DNA from: an uncultured Rhodospirillales bacterium | GTDB lineage: Bacteria > Pseudomonadota > Alphaproteobacteria > CALMVH01 | Direction: 5' to 3' | NCBI GenBank assembly: GCA_937873165.1 | Contig: CALMVH010000078.1 | Coordinates: 332-7,952 of the forward strand | Length of the DNA: 7,621 bases | Shown here: piece after piece, positions 6,492-7,621 of the stretch | How positions within the stretch are numbered: the first letter of the stretch is position 1 | Layout of the letters: each line of letters begins with the position of its first letter | Translations under genes and position numbers: made by a program | The notes under the pieces: generated by a model | Databases searched by the model: none | What the model was told of the DNA's origin: nothing | What the model saw: only the letters and a program-made list of their open reading frames with translations

Positions 6492-6512
6492 GGTCGTCTA
6501 AAGCCCGACCTT
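6490..6512 (-). terminator. Hairpin spanning two convergent stop codons
   Basis: AAGGTCG (6490-6496) pairs perfectly with CGACCTT (6506-6512) around a 9-base loop. The plus-strand TAA (6489-6491) enters the stem and the minus-strand TAG (6500-6498) lies in the loop. Read on the minus strand, the stem is followed by AC and five Ts, so it can act as an intrinsic terminator for the acidic-protein gene. There is no T-run on the plus side. Confidence 0.55.
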
Positions 6513-7208
6513 GGGCGCGCGGCGAACGACGGAGTCGCTTTTCGCGCGCGAGGACGAACGGGGTATGTCGATATGCGGCTTGCGTCCTGCGCCGCCCTGG
6601 ATGCGCTTGTACTCCGCGACCCATATCGGTTTCATGCGGGCCTCGAAGTCGGGCGAATTGCCGAACTTCACGTCTTTCGGGTCGAGGCTCTTGCCAGCGG
6701 CGGCAAAGGCTTTCATCGCCATGCGCACGCCGATCTCGGGATCGATGTCGCGCGACACCCGCACGCGCTGCAAGTCGTTGGCGTAAAGATGGAACTGCAC
6801 GATGTGCCCCGTGTCCATCAGCAGCGTGGGATAGCCATGTTCGCTGGAGGACGCCACCTCGTAGACATGATCGCGAAGGTCGGCATCATCAATGAACGTG
6901 CGAAGGTACTGTTCCGCCTGATCGTTCATCCGGCGGCGTAACGGCAAGCCCTTGCGGCGGGCGGATACGAAATCGTAGTAGGGCAGGCCCTGCAGGTCCG
7001 TCGGATCGAAGCCATCCGCTTCATCGAAGAAAACACCGCCCTCGTCGCCGAAGATGCCCCCGGACTGCTTGCCCTTGCCCTTTTCCTCGTCTCCGTCGTG
7101 TTCCTCATCCTCCGAGGCCGCGCGGTCGCTGGACGTGAAACTGCCGGTGTGGAGATGGCCTATCTCGTCATCGTCACCCGAGTCGTGATCAAAGACCATT
7201 CCATCCAT
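6498..7208 (-). CDS. Hypothetical protein with highly acidic N-terminal region
   Basis: I do not recognise this 236-residue protein. Residues 1-75 are low in complexity and very acidic (GDDDE, then SEDEEHDGDEEKGKGK), probably disordered. Residues 75-200 look folded, with predicted-looking helices and strands (LPYYDFVSARRK, AEQYLRTFIDDADLRDHVYEVAS, GYPTLLMDTGHIVQFHLYANDLQRVRV). The C-terminal 35 residues turn basic (GGAGRKPHIDIPRSSSRAKS), so the protein is strongly polar in charge from end to end. No signal peptide, membrane segment, cysteine or known catalytic motif is seen. Coding is supported by the long open frame, the good fit between two neighbours and a GGAG 11 bases before the ATG at 7208; an in-frame ATG at 7199 is an alternative start. 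It lies 82 bases downstream of the YihY/BrkB gene on the same strand and could be cotranscribed with it. Confidence 0.72.
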   Translation of the reverse strand: MDGMVFDHDSGDDDEIGHLHTGSFTSSDRAASEDEEHDGDEEKGKGKQSGGIFGDEGGVFFDEADGFDPTDLQGLPYYDFVSARRKGLPLRRRMNDQAEQYLRTFIDDADLRDHVYEVASSSEHGYPTLLMDTGHIVQFHLYANDLQRVRVSRDIDPEIGVRMAMKAFAAAGKSLDPKDVKFGNSPDFEARMKPIWVAEYKRIQGGAGRKPHIDIPRSSSRAKSDSVVRRAPKVGL

Positions 7209-7290
7209 GGGATGCGGAACTCCACTGTCGAAAGACCCTGTTTACTGCAAATCGTGCCCGAAGTCACGGAATGGATTGTTTTTCCAGCGT

Positions 7291-7621
7291 CTAGCTGGTG
7301 GCAAGTTGCGCATCCGCTTCCGCCGCGCCGCGTTCGCCTGCCGGTTTGTCGCCGCCCTCATCTGTATCCTTGGTCGTCTGCCGTTCGGACTCGGCGTTCA
7401 CCTCCGCCCCGATCAGGACGAGGTAACCGGAAATATACAGCCACATCAGGAGCACGATTACCGCGCCCAGCGACCCGTAGGTCTTGTCGTACGATCCGAA
7501 GCGCGAGACGTAAACGGAGAACACCGCCGAGCCGCCCATCCACAGGATGGTGGTCACCATTGCGCCCGGCGTGACCCACCGCCATTTCGGCTTTGCCCTG
7601 GACGGGCCCAGCCGATAGACC
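7291..7621 (-). CDS. YihY/BrkB-family inner-membrane protein (partial, C-terminal end)
   Basis: The last 109 residues of a YihY/virulence-factor-BrkB family protein are visible; the N-terminal part, normally with four more membrane helices, lies beyond the right edge. The family's conserved end is clear: YRLGPSRAKPKWRWVTPGA, then a membrane segment (TTILWMGGSAVFSVYVS), then RFGSYDKTYGSLGAVIV and the final helix ending in LIGAEVNAESER. A hydrophilic cytoplasmic tail of about 30 residues, rich in Gly, Glu and Lys, follows. These are polytopic inner-membrane proteins; early claims that one member was RNase BN were later withdrawn, and their role remains unsettled. Assignment rests on motif recognition and is firm despite truncation. 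Confidence 0.92.
   Translation of the reverse strand, partial: VYRLGPSRAKPKWRWVTPGAMVTTILWMGGSAVFSVYVSRFGSYDKTYGSLGAVIVLLMWLYISGYLVLIGAEVNAESERQTTKDTDEGGDKPAGERGAAEADAQLATS

Noticed and set aside
6275..6895. A 206-codon plus-strand open frame
   Set aside because: It spans the end of the GlcG/HbpS gene and the antisense of the acidic-protein gene. Its Arg/Ser/Ala-rich composition fits a shadow frame.
7098..7574. A 158-codon plus-strand open frame
   Set aside because: It is antisense to the recognised YihY/BrkB end and to the acidic-protein start, with Arg/Pro/Ser-rich shadow composition.

Overview
The window looks like ordinary chromosomal DNA from a GC-rich alphaproteobacterium. Acetic acid bacteria or their relatives (Acetobacteraceae) are my best guess, based on gene content and codon style only, so the family-level placement is weak. 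Ten protein genes are visible, two of them cut by the window edges. No RNA genes, insertion sequences, CRISPR arrays or long repeats were seen, and no gap between genes exceeds about 120 bases.

Layout, left to right. (1) 1-1088, minus: the N-terminal half of an HlyB/RtxB-type type I secretion ABC transporter with an inactivated C39 peptidase-like domain. (2) 1199-1654, plus: a small exported protein of the PCu(A)C copper-chaperone fold that has lost most of the usual copper ligands. (3) 1648-3614, minus: a two-gene glutathione-dependent formaldehyde oxidation operon. It encodes S-(hydroxymethyl)glutathione dehydrogenase followed by S-formylglutathione hydrolase, which overlap by four bases. 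(4) 3697-3924, plus: a 75-residue single-pass membrane protein of unknown function, divergent from the formaldehyde operon. (5) 3981-5036, minus: a zinc-dependent, probably NADPH-using aldehyde reductase/alcohol dehydrogenase of the YahK/cinnamyl-alcohol type. (6) 5155-5616, plus: an exported FKBP peptidyl-prolyl isomerase, ending in a strong intrinsic terminator. (7) 5727-6491, plus: an exported GlcG/HbpS-family protein with four cysteines. (8) 6498-7208, minus: an unrecognised protein with a very acidic N-terminal third. (9) 7291-7621, minus: the C-terminal end of a YihY/BrkB-family membrane protein.

Functionally, the clearest unit is formaldehyde detoxification. Formaldehyde and glutathione form S-hydroxymethylglutathione, the dehydrogenase oxidises it to S-formylglutathione, and the hydrolase releases formate and glutathione. 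The nearby YahK-type enzyme could reduce other aldehydes, so the central part of the window has an aldehyde-stress flavour. The three exported proteins (PCu(A)C-like, FKBP, GlcG/HbpS-like) are separately transcribed envelope proteins with no visible shared pathway. I do not see convincing evidence for a wholly new system. The most noteworthy items are the ligand-poor PCu(A)C protein, the small membrane protein facing the formaldehyde operon, and the acidic unknown protein.
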